Assembly: GCF_000058485.1 (NCBI RefSeq)
Contig: NC_008278.1
Location: forward strand, 2,226,962-2,290,961
From: Frankia alni ACN14a
Lineage (GTDB): Bacteria > Actinomycetota > Actinomycetes > Frankiales > Frankiaceae
Reading direction: 5' to 3'
DNA length: 64,000 nucleotides
Numbering within the stretch: position 1 is the stretch's first letter; each line of letters begins with the position of its first letter. Under the pieces are notes generated by a model. That model did not search any database and was not told the DNA's origin. It saw nothing but the letters and a program-made list of their open reading frames with translations. The translations under genes and the position numbers were made by a program. Shown piece by piece: positions 31,914-40,804 of the stretch.

Positions 31914-34634
31914 GTGGTTGGCACAGACGGCACTGATCGCTCCGCCCGCGCGGTTCCCGCCCCCTCCGCTCGCGCGGTTCCCGCGAAGCCCACGCTCGAC
32001 GGCATCGAGGGGCGCTGGTCGGCGGTATGGCAGGACGAGGGCACCTACACCTTCGACCGCACGGTCGACCGGGGGCGGGTGTACTCCATCGACACCCCGC
32101 CACCGACCGTAAGCGGCTCGCTGCATGTCGGCCACGTGTTCTCCTACACGCACACCGACCTCATCGCCCGTTACCAGCGGATGCGCGGCCGTGAGGTGTT
32201 CTACCCGCTGGGCTTCGACGACAACGGGCTGCCCACCGAGCGGCGGGTGCAGAACTACTTCGGGGTGCGCTGCGACCCGTCGCTGCCCTACGACCCGGAC
32301 TTCGCCCCGCCGGCGAAGCCGGGCAAGGAGCAGGTGCCGATCTCGCGGCGCAACTTCGTCGACCTGTGCGAGCGGTTGACGCTGGAGGACGAGAAGGGCT
32401 TCGAGGAGCTCTGGCGCCGCCTGGGTCTGTCCGTCGACTGGTCGCACACCTACGCCACCATCGACACCCGCTCGCGCGTCGTCGCCCAGCGGGCGTTCCT
32501 GCGCAATCTTGCCCGCGGCGAGGCCTACCTGGCCGAGGCGCCGACGCTGTGGGACGTCACCTTCCGCACCGCGGTCGCCCAGGCGGAGCTGGAGGACCGG
32601 GAGCGTCCCGGTGCCTTCCACACCCTCGCCTTCCCCCGCGCCGGGGCGGAGCCGGTGGTGATCGAGACGACCCGACCGGAGCTGCTGCCCGCCTGCGTGG
32701 CCCTGGTCGCCCACCCGGACGACCCGCGCTACCAGCCGCTGTTCGGGTCCACGGTGCGTAGCCCGCTGTTCGACGTCGACGTCCCGGTCGTCGCCCACCG
32801 GCTCGCCGATCCCGACAAGGGTTCCGGCATCGCGATGATCTGCACCTTCGGTGACCTGACCGACGTCATCTGGTGGCGGGAACTGCGCCTGCCGGCCCGC
32901 GCCGTGATCGGCCGCGACGGCCGGCTCGTGCCGGAGCCGCCGGCCGCGATCACCTCGCCCGCGGGCCGCGCGCACTACGCCGAGCTCGCCGGCAAGACCG
33001 TGCACAGCGCCCGCACGCGCATCGTGGAGCTGCTCGCCGAGTCCGGTGCGCTGCTCGGCGAGCCGCGGCCCATCGCCCACCCGGTCAAGTTCTACGAGAA
33101 GGGCGACCGGCCGCTGGAGATCGTCACGACCCGCCAGTGGTACATCCGCAACGGTGGGCGGGACGAGCCGCTGCGCGCCGCGCTGCGGGCCCGCGGCCAG
33201 GAGCTGCGCTGGCATCCGGAGTACATGAAGGTCCGCTACGAGAACTGGGTCGACGGCCTCAACGGCGACTGGCTGATCAGCCGGCAGCGGTTCTTCGGCG
33301 TGCCGTTCCCGGTGTGGTATCCCCTCGACGACGCCGGCGCGCCGCGCTATGACGCGCCGATCGTGCCGCCCGAGGCGGCCCTGCCCGTCGACCCGTCCAG
33401 CGACGTGCCGCCGGGCTACACCGACGCCCAGCGGGGGCTGCCCGGCGGGTTCGCCGCCGACCCGGACGTGATGGACACCTGGGCGACGTCCTCGCTCACC
33501 CCGCTGATCGTCAGCGGTTGGGAGAGCGACCCGGACCTGTTCGCCCGCGTGTTCCCGATGGATCTGCGGCCCCAGGCCCACGAGATCATCCGGACCTGGC
33601 TGTTCTCCACCGTGGTCCGCGCCCACGCCGAGTTCGGCGTGCTGCCCTGGTCGAACGCGGCGATCTCCGGCTGGATCCTCGACCCGGACCGCAAGAAGAT
33701 GTCGAAGTCCAAGGGCAACGTCGTCACCCCGATGGGCCTGCTGGAGGAGCACGGTTCGGACGCGGTCCGCTACTGGGCGGCGTCCGGGCGGCCGGGCACC
33801 GACACCGCCTTCGACGTCGGCCAGATGAAGAACGGCCGCCGACTCGCCATCAAGATCCTCAACGCCAGCCGCTTCGCGCTGGGCCTCGCCGCCGAGGAGA
33901 CACCCCCGGGCGCCCCGGCGACGGGCGAGGCGGGGACCTCCGATGCCGCCGCCGGCGCTGCCTCGACGGTCGGCACGGCGGCGCCGGTGGACGGTGCCGT
34001 GCCGGTGGACGGTGCCGTGCCGGTGGGTGGTGCCGTGCCGGTCGGCGAGCCGCTCGACCGGGCGCTGCTCGCCGCGCTGGCCGACGTCGTGGACGCCGCG
34101 ACCGCCGCACTCGACACCTACGACTACGCGCGGGCCCTGGAGGTCACCGAGTCGTTCTTCTGGCGGTTCTGCGACGACTACGTCGAGCTGGTCAAGGGCC
34201 GGGCCTACGGCTCGTTCGGGGCCGCCGGCGCCGCCTCCGCGCACACCACCCTCGCGGTCGCGCTGTCCGTGCTGCTGCGGCTGTTCGCCCCGGTCCTGCC
34301 GTTCGTCACCGAGGAGGTCTGGTCCTGGTGGCGGCCGGGCTCGGTGCACCGGGCGAGCTGGCCGGACCCGGCGGAGATCCGCAAGCTCGCCGACGGCGGG
34401 CGCCCCGAGCTGCTCGACGCCGTCGGCGCGGCGCTCACCGGCGTGCGCCGTGCCAAGTCCGCGGCGAAGGCGTCGATGAAGGCCGAGGTCGCGAGCGCCC
34501 GGATCAGCGGGGATGCCGACCTCGTCGCCCTCGTCGAAGCGGCGGCCGCCGACCTGCGCAGCGCCGGCAGCATCCGCGAGCTCGCGTTCAGCCCCGCCGC
34601 AGGCGAGATCGCCGTCGCCGTCGACCTCGCCTGA
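31914..34634 (+). CDS. valS: Valyl-tRNA synthetase
   Basis: Charges tRNA-Val. A class I synthetase of 906 residues with the HIGH motif as HVGH at 71-74 (PTVSGSLHVGH) and KMSKS at 595-599. The editing domain lies between about 200 and 360 (TTRPELLPACVALVAHP), and the anticodon-binding domain follows residue 720. The protein begins at a GTG, the only plausible in-frame start before the PTLDGIEGRWSAVWQ motif. The first 20 residues include a small RAVPA repeat. Unusually, residues about 665-715 carry a Pro/Ala insert with four tandem AVPV units made by an 18-bp DNA repeat. It should lie between the catalytic core and the anticodon domain. Confidence 0.96.
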   Translation: MVGTDGTDRSARAVPAPSARAVPAKPTLDGIEGRWSAVWQDEGTYTFDRTVDRGRVYSIDTPPPTVSGSLHVGHVFSYTHTDLIARYQRMRGREVFYPLGFDDNGLPTERRVQNYFGVRCDPSLPYDPDFAPPAKPGKEQVPISRRNFVDLCERLTLEDEKGFEELWRRLGLSVDWSHTYATIDTRSRVVAQRAFLRNLARGEAYLAEAPTLWDVTFRTAVAQAELEDRERPGAFHTLAFPRAGAEPVVIETTRPELLPACVALVAHPDDPRYQPLFGSTVRSPLFDVDVPVVAHRLADPDKGSGIAMICTFGDLTDVIWWRELRLPARAVIGRDGRLVPEPPAAITSPAGRAHYAELAGKTVHSARTRIVELLAESGALLGEPRPIAHPVKFYEKGDRPLEIVTTRQWYIRNGGRDEPLRAALRARGQELRWHPEYMKVRYENWVDGLNGDWLISRQRFFGVPFPVWYPLDDAGAPRYDAPIVPPEAALPVDPSSDVPPGYTDAQRGLPGGFAADPDVMDTWATSSLTPLIVSGWESDPDLFARVFPMDLRPQAHEIIRTWLFSTVVRAHAEFGVLPWSNAAISGWILDPDRKKMSKSKGNVVTPMGLLEEHGSDAVRYWAASGRPGTDTAFDVGQMKNGRRLAIKILNASRFALGLAAEETPPGAPATGEAGTSDAAAGAASTVGTAAPVDGAVPVDGAVPVGGAVPVGEPLDRALLAALADVVDAATAALDTYDYARALEVTESFFWRFCDDYVELVKGRAYGSFGAAGAASAHTTLAVALSVLLRLFAPVLPFVTEEVWSWWRPGSVHRASWPDPAEIRKLADGGRPELLDAVGAALTGVRRAKSAAKASMKAEVASARISGDADLVALVEAAAADLRSAGSIRELAFSPAAGEIAVAVDLA
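33981..34046 (+). repeat. 18-bp tandem repeat inside valS (AVPV family)
   Basis: About 3.6 copies of GCCGTGCCGGTGGACGGT with few substitutions, encoding A-V-P-V-D/G-G. The same core appears in the ECF sigma gene (37473-37519) and the TrmA-like gene (45729-45818). Confidence 0.85.
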
Positions 34635-34669
34635 ACCCCGGCCCCCGCCTCGACCCGCCGCCTTCCCGG

Positions 34670-36052
34670 TCAGATGCCGCTCAGGCGGCGGGCTGAGGGC
34701 CGCAGGTAGACGAACCAGGTGAGGGCGAAGCACAGCGCGTAGTAGGCGATGAAGGAGATGTACGCCGCGTCGCCGGACCGGTAGCTCAGGAACGACTGCC
34801 GGAAGGCCAGGTTCACCAGCACGCCGCCGAACGCGCCGATCGCGCCGGCCAGGCCGATCAGCGCGCCGGAGCGGCGCCGGGCGGCGCGATCGGCGGCCAG
34901 CGGGTCGGCGCCGGCATCGACGGCGAGGCGCGACTTCGCCCGGAAGATCGCCGGGATCATCTTGTACGTCGACCCGTTGCCGACGCCGCTGAAGACGAAC
35001 AGGGCGATGAACCCGACGAGGAAGCCGGCCAACGAGTCCGTCAGCGAGGCGACGAGCACGGCCGCGGCCGCGGCGGCCATCGCCACGAAGTTCGCGAACG
35101 TGATGCGGGCGCCGCCGAACCGGTCGGCCAGCAGGCCGCCGAGCGGGCGGATCAGCGAGCCGAGCAGCGGCCCGAGGAACGTCAGGTAGGCGGCCTTGAT
35201 CGGGGTGTCGAACCGGTCGGCGAACTGCACCTGCAGCACCTGGCCGAAGGCGAAGCCGAAGCCGATGAACGAGCCGAACGTGCCGATGTAGAGCAGCGAC
35301 ATCACCCACGTGTGGCCGTCGCGGGCGACCTCGCGCATCGCGCCGCGGTCGTTGCGCGCCGTGGAGAGGTTGTCCATGAACAGCGCCGCACCGAGCGCGA
35401 CCAGCACGATCAGCGGGATGTAGATCGCCAGGACGACCCGCGGGTGGCCCTTGCCCGCCGTGGCGAGCACGAGCAGGGCGACGAGCTGGATCGCGGCCAC
35501 GCCCAGGTTCCCGCCGCCGGCGTTGAGCCCGAGCGCCCGGCCCTTGAGCCGGTCCGGGTAGTAGGCGTTGATGTTCGTCATCGACGAGGCGAAGTTGCCG
35601 CCGCCGACGCCCGCGACCGCGGCGACGAGCAGCAGCGTGGTGTACGAGACACCGGGTTTGAGGACGATCGCGGCGAGGATCGTGGGGACGAGCAGCAGCA
35701 GCGCGCTGACGATCGTCCAGTTCCGTCCGCCGAAGCGGGCGACGGCGAAGGTGTACGGGATGCGCAGCACGCTGCCGACCAGCGTCGGCAGCGACGTCAG
35801 CAGGAACTTCCCGGCGGGATCGATGTGGTACTTCGGCCCGAGGAACAGGACCGTCACCGACCACAGCGACCAGATCGAGAAGCCGACGTGCTCGGCCAGG
35901 ATCGAGAAGATCAGATTGCGGCGGGCGATGCGGGACCCGCCGTGGTGCCAGAACGACGGGTCGTCGGGCCGCCAGTCGTCGATCCAGCGGCCCCGGCGGG
36001 ACGCGGCCGGGGCGAGGTCGGTGGTCGGGACGCCTTCCAGCGTGGCGCTCAT
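34670..36052 (-). CDS. narK: Nitrate/nitrite transporter, NarK family
   Basis: A 460-residue MFS protein of the nitrate/nitrite porter group with about twelve membrane helices. Both glycine-rich nitrate signatures are recognisable: GVGGGNFASSMTNINAYYP near residue 150 and GFIALFVFSGVGNGSTYKM near 345. An Arg in each half (RIPYTFAVARFGG; RPLGGLLADRFGG) fits substrate binding. The ATG is preceded by GGAGG about 9 bases upstream. It is transcribed away from the ECF41 sigma gene, and a TGTCACA box faces it. There is no nitrate reductase in the window, so import for assimilation or export of nitrite cannot be told apart. Confidence 0.92.
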   Translation of the reverse strand: MSATLEGVPTTDLAPAASRRGRWIDDWRPDDPSFWHHGGSRIARRNLIFSILAEHVGFSIWSLWSVTVLFLGPKYHIDPAGKFLLTSLPTLVGSVLRIPYTFAVARFGGRNWTIVSALLLLVPTILAAIVLKPGVSYTTLLLVAAVAGVGGGNFASSMTNINAYYPDRLKGRALGLNAGGGNLGVAAIQLVALLVLATAGKGHPRVVLAIYIPLIVLVALGAALFMDNLSTARNDRGAMREVARDGHTWVMSLLYIGTFGSFIGFGFAFGQVLQVQFADRFDTPIKAAYLTFLGPLLGSLIRPLGGLLADRFGGARITFANFVAMAAAAAAVLVASLTDSLAGFLVGFIALFVFSGVGNGSTYKMIPAIFRAKSRLAVDAGADPLAADRAARRRSGALIGLAGAIGAFGGVLVNLAFRQSFLSYRSGDAAYISFIAYYALCFALTWFVYLRPSARRLSGI

Positions 36053-36103
36053 GTGATGATCCTCCGGGGTGCGGGCGATGCCACGACCGTAGGAACGCAC
36101 CGT

Positions 36104-36129
36104 TACGCGGCGACGCGCGAGCTGTGACA
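36104..36129 (-). promoter_or_regulatory. Possible ECF41-type promoter facing narK
   Basis: On the minus strand, TGTCACA (36129-36123) is followed after 15 bases by CGTA (36107-36104). The ECF41 consensus is TGTCACA-N16-CGTC, so the -35 is exact while the -10 and spacing are each one step off. It lies about 50 bases from the narK start. Confidence 0.35.
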
Positions 36130-36247
36130 CTCTCTGAGACATCCGCTCACCCGGCCGGGAGCCGCGCGGTGAGACGTGCGGCCGAGGGCCACCGGCGGTC
36201 CGTGAGATCGCCGCCTGTCCCGCCTGTCTCGCCCGGCCGCCGGAGCT

Positions 36248-36274
36248 TGTCACACCGGCGCCGGGTATCTCGTC
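36248..36274 (+). promoter_or_regulatory. ECF41 autoregulatory promoter (TGTCACA-N16-CGTC)
   Basis: An exact TGTCACA -35, exactly 16 spacer bases and an exact CGTC -10 lie about 90 bases before the sigma gene start. This is the published consensus of ECF41 sigma factors, which recognise their own promoter. Confidence 0.85.
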
Positions 36275-36362
36275 CAGGTGGGGGAGGGGGAGCGTGCCGC
36301 GCCCGGCCGCCGGGGCCGGTGACGCCCGGTTCATGGCGTCCCTCAGACCTGCGGAGGAGCCG

Positions 36363-37589
36363 ATGACAACCGTCCCGAGCCGAGCTACGCAGGGTCCCGG
36401 CGCCGTCCCCGCCGACCTGCCCGCTGCCGCCGAGGTGTCCGCGCCCGAAGGGATGTCGGCCGCGGCCGGTTCCTCGGCGCTGGCCGCGGCGTTCGAGGCC
36501 GAGCGTCCGCACCTGCGGGGGGTGGCCTACCGCCTGCTGGGCTCCTTCGCCGACGCCGAGGACGCGGTGCAGGAGGCCTGGCTGCGCCTCGGCCGGGTCG
36601 ACGCCGGGCGGATCTCCGACCTGCGCGCCTGGCTGACCGTGGTGGTCAGCCGGCTGTGCCTGGACCAGCTCCGCTCGGCCCGCGGTCGCCGGGAGGGGTA
36701 CGTCGGGCCCTGGCTGCCCGAGCCGTTCGTCGACGGGTTCGCGGGCGGCGACGGCACCGGGGGCGGCGCAGACGCCGGCTTGCCCGTGGTGGACGCGGCG
36801 TTCGTCGCCGGTGCGGCGGTACCGGTCGGCGCCGACCCCGCGACCGGGGGTCGGGTGGCGGACCCGGCCGACCGGGTGACGCTCGCCGAGTCGGTGAGCA
36901 TGGCGATGATGGTCGTGCTCGAGACGCTCAGCCCGGCCGAGCGCACCGCCTTCATCCTGCACGACGTGTTCGGCTACGACTTCGCCGAGATCGCCGCGGC
37001 CACCGGGCGCACCCCGGCCGCGGCCCGCCAGCTCGCCAGCCGGGCGCGGCGCCACGTCCGGGACCGGTCGGTCCGCTTCGACCCGGATCCGGCGTCGCGG
37101 CGTCGCGTCGCCGAGGCCTTCTTCGCCGCGGCGGCCGGCGGCGACCTCGACGGGCTGCTGGCCCTGCTCGATCCGAACGCCGTCCTGCGCAGCGACGGCG
37201 GGGGGAACGCGCAGGCCGCCCGCCGGCCGGTGGCGGGCGCCGACCGGGTCGCCCGGTTCGTGCTCGGCATCCTCGCCAAGGCGGCCCGGCGCGCCGACGG
37301 GCGGGTGCGGATCCAGCCGGTCGAGGTCAACGGCGAACCCGGCTTCGCCAGCTTCGAGGGCGACGTCCTGCGCTACCTCGCCGGCCTGCACGTGGCGGGC
37401 GGCCGGATCGTCGAGATCAACATCGTCGCGAACCCGGAGAAGATGCGCCACCTGCCCGCCGCGGCCCCGGCCGGCGGTGCGGTTCCGGTGGGCGGTGCGG
37501 TTCCGGTGGGCGGTGCGGCGCGATGTGCCCGGTCTGTGGGCCCGGACCGGGCAGGACGCACCGCAGTCGGCCCCACCCCGTCGGGCTAG
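36363..37589 (+). CDS. ECF41-group RNA polymerase sigma factor (SigJ-like)
   Basis: 408 residues. After a 45-residue low-complexity start come sigma region 2 (LRGVAYRLLGSFADAEDAVQEAWLR) and the ECF41-typical GPWLPEP linker near residue 120. Region 4 follows (LSPAERTAFILHDVFGYDFAEIAAATGRT), then a SnoaL-like C-terminal domain (about 250-365) that ends NIVANPEKM, equivalent to the regulatory NPDKL motif. ECF41 factors carry their own control domain instead of an anti-sigma factor. The insert between GPWLPEP and region 4 is longer than usual. The C-terminus has an 18-bp repeat encoding GGAVPV. GGAGGAG precedes the ATG. The usual COE-type partner gene is absent here. Confidence 0.92.
   Translation: MTTVPSRATQGPGAVPADLPAAAEVSAPEGMSAAAGSSALAAAFEAERPHLRGVAYRLLGSFADAEDAVQEAWLRLGRVDAGRISDLRAWLTVVVSRLCLDQLRSARGRREGYVGPWLPEPFVDGFAGGDGTGGGADAGLPVVDAAFVAGAAVPVGADPATGGRVADPADRVTLAESVSMAMMVVLETLSPAERTAFILHDVFGYDFAEIAAATGRTPAAARQLASRARRHVRDRSVRFDPDPASRRRVAEAFFAAAAGGDLDGLLALLDPNAVLRSDGGGNAQAARRPVAGADRVARFVLGILAKAARRADGRVRIQPVEVNGEPGFASFEGDVLRYLAGLHVAGGRIVEINIVANPEKMRHLPAAAPAGGAVPVGGAVPVGGAARCARSVGPDRAGRTAVGPTPSG
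37473..37519 (+). repeat. 18-bp tandem repeat at the end of the ECF41 gene (AVPV family)
   Basis: Two identical copies of GGCGGTGCGGTTCCGGTG and a partial third encode GGAVPV-GGAVPV-GGA. Related to the repeats in valS and the TrmA-like gene. Confidence 0.8.
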
Positions 37590-38104
37590 TCGATCCGGCG
37601 TAGCTGGTCGCGGTAGCGCTTGCCGTTCGCGACGTAGACGGCGGCACCCGCGGCGAGACCGGCCTGGTCCGGGCCGCCGGGCAGCACCTTGGCCGGGATC
37701 CCGAGGGCCCGCCCGCCCGGCGGCACGACCGTGTCACCCACGACGACCGCCCCGGCCCCGACCAGCCCGCCGCGCCCGACCCGGACCCGGTGCAGGACCA
37801 CCGAGCCGGATCCGATCAGCGAGCCGTCCTCGACGACGCAGCCCTCCAGGTGCACGAGGTGCCCGATCGTGCAGTCGTCGCCGACGACGGTCGCCAGCTC
37901 CTCGGTCGCGTGGATCACCGTGCCGTCCTGGACGGAGGTGCGCGCGCCGATCACGATCGACCCGTAGTCGCCGCGCAGCACCGCCCCCGGCCACACGGTC
38001 GACTCGGGGCCGATCGTCACCGTGCCGATGACGGTGGCGTCCGGGTGGACGTAGGCCGTCGGGTCGATGACGGGAACGGCGTCTCCCAGGGCGTACACGG
38101 CCAT
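37586..38104 (-). CDS. Gamma-class carbonic anhydrase-family protein
   Basis: A 172-residue left-handed beta-helix protein. Zinc-binding histidines fit HATEE (near residue 74), GHLVHLEGC (near 91) and its paired His. Hexapeptide turns run from VHPDATVIGTVTIG to GIPAKVL. The length is typical of CaiE/PaaY/YrdA-like proteins, many of which lack proven carbonic anhydrase activity. It converges on the ECF41 gene: the two stop codons overlap in a shared CTAG. It might hydrate CO2 or act as an acyltransferase-like scaffold. Confidence 0.88.
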   Translation of the reverse strand: MAVYALGDAVPVIDPTAYVHPDATVIGTVTIGPESTVWPGAVLRGDYGSIVIGARTSVQDGTVIHATEELATVVGDDCTIGHLVHLEGCVVEDGSLIGSGSVVLHRVRVGRGGLVGAGAVVVGDTVVPPGGRALGIPAKVLPGGPDQAGLAAGAAVYVANGKRYRDQLRRID

Positions 38105-38177
38105 CCGGTCTCCCGCGGGTCGTCGGGCGCGTCTAGTGACCTCCATCGTGCCCGTCGAGGCCGCCGGGTGGGTGGGT

Positions 38178-38483
38178 TCAGTCCTCCGAGGCGGAGACCT
38201 CGGGACGGACCATGCCGGGCGGCGGGGAGCCCGTCGCCCTGACCCAGCCGCGGGCCACCGTCCGCTCCGCCGCGAGCCGGCCGAGCCCGATCGCCAGGCC
38301 GGAGATCGCCGCCCAGGCGATCGCCTCCGCCCAGGCGGTGTCCGGGTCCGCCGGGTTGACCGGCGGGTCTGACTTGCGCACCTTGCGGTACACGGCCGTG
38401 ACCCCGCGGCTGGCGGCCGTGCCCGCGAGCGCCGTCGCCGCTCCGCCGACGACCTTCCATCCCAGCTTCGATGCCGCTTTCGC
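38178..38483 (-). CDS. DUF4235 small membrane protein
   Basis: 101 residues. The GTG start follows a GAGAGG site. The protein has KLGWKVVGGAATALAGTAASRGV, then KSDPPVNPADPDTAWAEAI and a second hydrophobic helix (AWAAISGLAIGLGRLAAER), the standard DUF4235 layout found widely in actinobacteria. It has probably two membrane segments. Function unknown. Confidence 0.85.
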   Translation of the reverse strand, partial: AKAASKLGWKVVGGAATALAGTAASRGVTAVYRKVRKSDPPVNPADPDTAWAEAIAWAAISGLAIGLGRLAAERTVARGWVRATGSPPPGMVRPEVSASED

Positions 38484-38732
38484 CACCCCACACCTCTCGT
38501 TCTGCGCCGCGGGCCGCACTGGCCCGCCGTGTTGTCCTTACCCCGGTGGCCCCGGTTACCCCCCGCCGACCTGGGTGGGCCGCCGGTGGTCCCTATCCGA
38601 TCACGACCGGGCGGTCCCGCCGGCACGCGGGGCGCACCGCGGGTGGCGAGCCAGGGATGGCCTAAGGTTCAACTCGCGGATCGCGGACATCCGGCGCGGC
38701 GGATGCCGTCGGCGGTCGACGGTGGTCGACCA

Positions 38733-38767
38733 TCGTCGGTCGTCGGTCGTCGGTCGTCGGTCGTCGG
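38733..38767 (+). repeat. Five tandem TCGTCGG heptamers
   Basis: Five exact 7-bp copies, followed by decayed relatives to about 38805. Located about 120 bases before dut. Confidence 0.85.
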
Positions 38768-38815
38768 TCGGCGCTCGTCGGTGGCGGTCGGCGGCACTCG
38801 GCGGCGGAGATTGAC

Positions 38816-38866
38816 CTCCCCGTTCGGCTCAATCTCCCCGTTCGGCTCACCTCCCCGTTCGGCCCG
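38816..38866 (+). repeat. Three tandem CTCCCCGTTCGGCTCA units before dut
   Basis: Three copies with period 17-18 and small changes end about 20 bases before the dut start, so they lie in its leader or promoter and could affect expression. Confidence 0.8.
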
Positions 38867-38886
38867 TCCAGGCAGGAGACCAGACC

Positions 38887-39525
38887 ATGACCGCCCCCGA
38901 TCAGACGATCCCCGCGGCCCCGCAGGCACCGGCCGGGCCCGCCGTGCCCGAAACGGTGGCCGAGACCGTGGCGGTGGCCACCGAGACCGTGGCGGCGGGG
39001 CGGGTGGAGGTCCTCGTGCGCCGGCTGGACCGTGCGGTGGCGCCGCCGGCGTACGCCCAGCCGTCCGACGCGGGCGCGGACCTGGTGACCACGCAGGATG
39101 TGACCCTCGCGCCGGGCGAGCGGGCCGTCGTCGGCACGGGCCTGGCGATCGCGCTGCCGGCGGGCTACGCGGCCTTCGTGCATCCGCGCAGCGGCCTGGC
39201 CGCGCGGCACGGCGTGACGGTGGTCAACGCGCCCGGCACGGTCGACGCCGGTTACCGTGGTGAAATCAAAGTAGTTCTCATCAATACCGATCGATCCGAT
39301 CCGATCACGTTGCGTAGGGGCGACCGGATCGCCCAGCTCGTGGTGCAGCGTGTGGAGCATGCCGTCTTCCGCGACGTGGACGAGCTGCCCGCCTCGGTGC
39401 GCGGCAGCGGTGGGTTCGGATCGACGGGTGGCTTCGGCTCGACGGAGGGTCCCGGTGCCGGGGTCGGCGCGGGGACGCCCGGGGGGGCGGGAAGGGAGTC
39501 CGGTGGTGTTCGGCCGCGGGCGTAG
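38887..39525 (+). CDS. dut: Deoxyuridine triphosphatase
   Basis: Hydrolyses dUTP to dUMP and pyrophosphate, keeping uracil out of DNA and supplying dTMP synthesis. The five trimeric-dUTPase motifs are visible between about residues 55 and 165: [42 protein letters not shown], and the C-terminal [10 protein letters not shown] arm. It has an Ala/Pro-rich start of about 37 residues and a Gly-rich end, longer than the usual 150 residues. AGGAG precedes the ATG. The following DUF3710 gene starts inside its last 20 bases, a coupling also known in mycobacteria. Confidence 0.96.
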   Translation: MTAPDQTIPAAPQAPAGPAVPETVAETVAVATETVAAGRVEVLVRRLDRAVAPPAYAQPSDAGADLVTTQDVTLAPGERAVVGTGLAIALPAGYAAFVHPRSGLAARHGVTVVNAPGTVDAGYRGEIKVVLINTDRSDPITLRRGDRIAQLVVQRVEHAVFRDVDELPASVRGSGGFGSTGGFGSTEGPGAGVGAGTPGGAGRESGGVRPRA

Positions 39526-40219
39526 GGAATCCGATCAGCGCGAGGCGTCCCGGGTCGAGGCTTCCGAGCGGCGTGCGCCGGTCGCCGAGGCCGCATCGGT
39601 GATGGCGGACGGTCCCTACGACGTCACCGAGGCGCCGCAGGACGATCTCCACCGGCTCGACCTCGGCTCGTTGCGGATCCCGGCGCTGCCGGGCGTGCAG
39701 GTGCAGTTCCAGGTGGAGGAGGCGACCGGCCAGCCGTTGACGGTGCTCATCACCGACGGGCGCAGCGCGATGGAGCTGTCGGTCTTCGCCGCGCCCAAGA
39801 GCAGCGGCCTGTGGGACGAGGTGCGCGCCGAGATCCTGACGACGATCGAGGCGGCCGGCGGTCGCGAGGCGAACGGCCCGTTCGGGCCCGAGCTGCGGAT
39901 GCTGCTGCCCACCGGCCGCCCGGGCGAGACCGTTCCCGGCCGGATGATGGGCGTCGACGGCCCGCGCTGGTTCCTGCGTGCCGTGGTGACGGGCGTGGCC
40001 GGGGGCGAGCCGGGGGCCGCGCCGCTGCTCGACGAGACGCTGCGCCAGCTCGTGGTGTCCCGCGGCGACGGCGCGATGCCGGTGCGGGATCCCCTGCCGC
40101 TGACCCTGCCCCGGGAGGTCGCCGACCATCCCGACGGCCCCGGCGGCTCGGCGACCGCGGCGACGAGCGGACGGCCCGGCATGCCGGTGCCCGGCGTCCG
40201 CACCGCCGAGCTCCGCTGA
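39506..40219 (+). CDS. DUF3710 protein
   Basis: About 237 residues. The start is a GTG in a GTG-GTG pair (39503 or 39506) after GGAAGGGAG, within the end of dut, giving VFGRGRRE, the usual charged beginning of this family. The conserved core covers [38 protein letters not shown] and [14 protein letters not shown]. Soluble, function unknown. It is the gene that regularly follows dut in actinobacteria (as Rv2696c follows dut in Mycobacterium tuberculosis). Confidence 0.88.
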   Translation: MFGRGRRESDQREASRVEASERRAPVAEAASVMADGPYDVTEAPQDDLHRLDLGSLRIPALPGVQVQFQVEEATGQPLTVLITDGRSAMELSVFAAPKSSGLWDEVRAEILTTIEAAGGREANGPFGPELRMLLPTGRPGETVPGRMMGVDGPRWFLRAVVTGVAGGEPGAAPLLDETLRQLVVSRGDGAMPVRDPLPLTLPREVADHPDGPGGSATAATSGRPGMPVPGVRTAELR

Positions 40220-40372
40220 CCCGGGGCGCCACGCGCCGCCCTGCACCGCACACAATACGTATCCGCACGTGGATCGCTCGATCGTGCGGCTTGCCGCGGG
40301 CACACTGAGCCTCGGTCATTCGTTGCATCAGACGTGTTCGGGCAGGGTTGCTCGCGCGGGAACGGAGGAGCC

Positions 40373-40759
40373 GTGGGCGAGCCACACGGTTGGTGGGGGC
40401 GCAAGCTCCACAGGCTGACGGCGGGGACGAACGAGCTCGACGCCGAGGATCTCCAGGCCGCGTCCGCGGCGGCGGGTGCCGTCCCGATGAGCGGCTGTCG
40501 TGACCGGGACGAGACATGCGTCGCGGGTACCATCCAGGCGGTGACGGTGCGCGCGCGTGCCGGCGCGCCGACCCTCGAGGTCGACATCTACGACGGCAGC
40601 GGCACCGTGACGCTGGTGTTCCTGGGCCGCCGGGACATCCCGGGCCTGCGGGCCGGCGCCTCGGTGAAGGCTTCCGGTCGCATCACCGTGCAGGAGGGTC
40701 GCCCGAGCATCTTCAATCCGCGATACGAACTTCTCCCGGTCCCCTCCGCGAGCGCCTAG
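40373..40759 (+). CDS. OB-fold nucleic-acid-binding protein
   Basis: 128 residues from a GTG with GGAGGAG just upstream. Residues about 48-120 form an OB-fold of the anti-codon/RecG-like type: VAGTIQAVTVRARAGAPTLEVDIYDGSGTVTLVFLGRRDIPGL, then ASGRITVQEGRPSIFNPRYEL. It probably binds single-stranded DNA or RNA. Its place between DUF3710 and DUF3159 is conserved in actinobacteria; its role is unknown. Confidence 0.85.
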   Translation: MGEPHGWWGRKLHRLTAGTNELDAEDLQAASAAAGAVPMSGCRDRDETCVAGTIQAVTVRARAGAPTLEVDIYDGSGTVTLVFLGRRDIPGLRAGASVKASGRITVQEGRPSIFNPRYELLPVPSASA

Positions 40760-40804
40760 GTTCGGGCGGGGAACCGGCCCCTACCGACAGGATCCCCATC
40801 GACG

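Larger units (their letters stand above)
38484..38886. other. Gene-free region with two minisatellites upstream of dut
   Basis: About 400 bases without a credible gene. It includes the divergent promoters of the DUF4235 gene and dut (not precisely located) and two short tandem repeats listed separately. Confidence 0.5.

Noticed and set aside
31719-35864. Very long minus-strand frame joining the inositol phosphatase to the narK region
   Set aside because: Only its last 268 residues match a family; the rest is antisense to valS or out of frame with narK.
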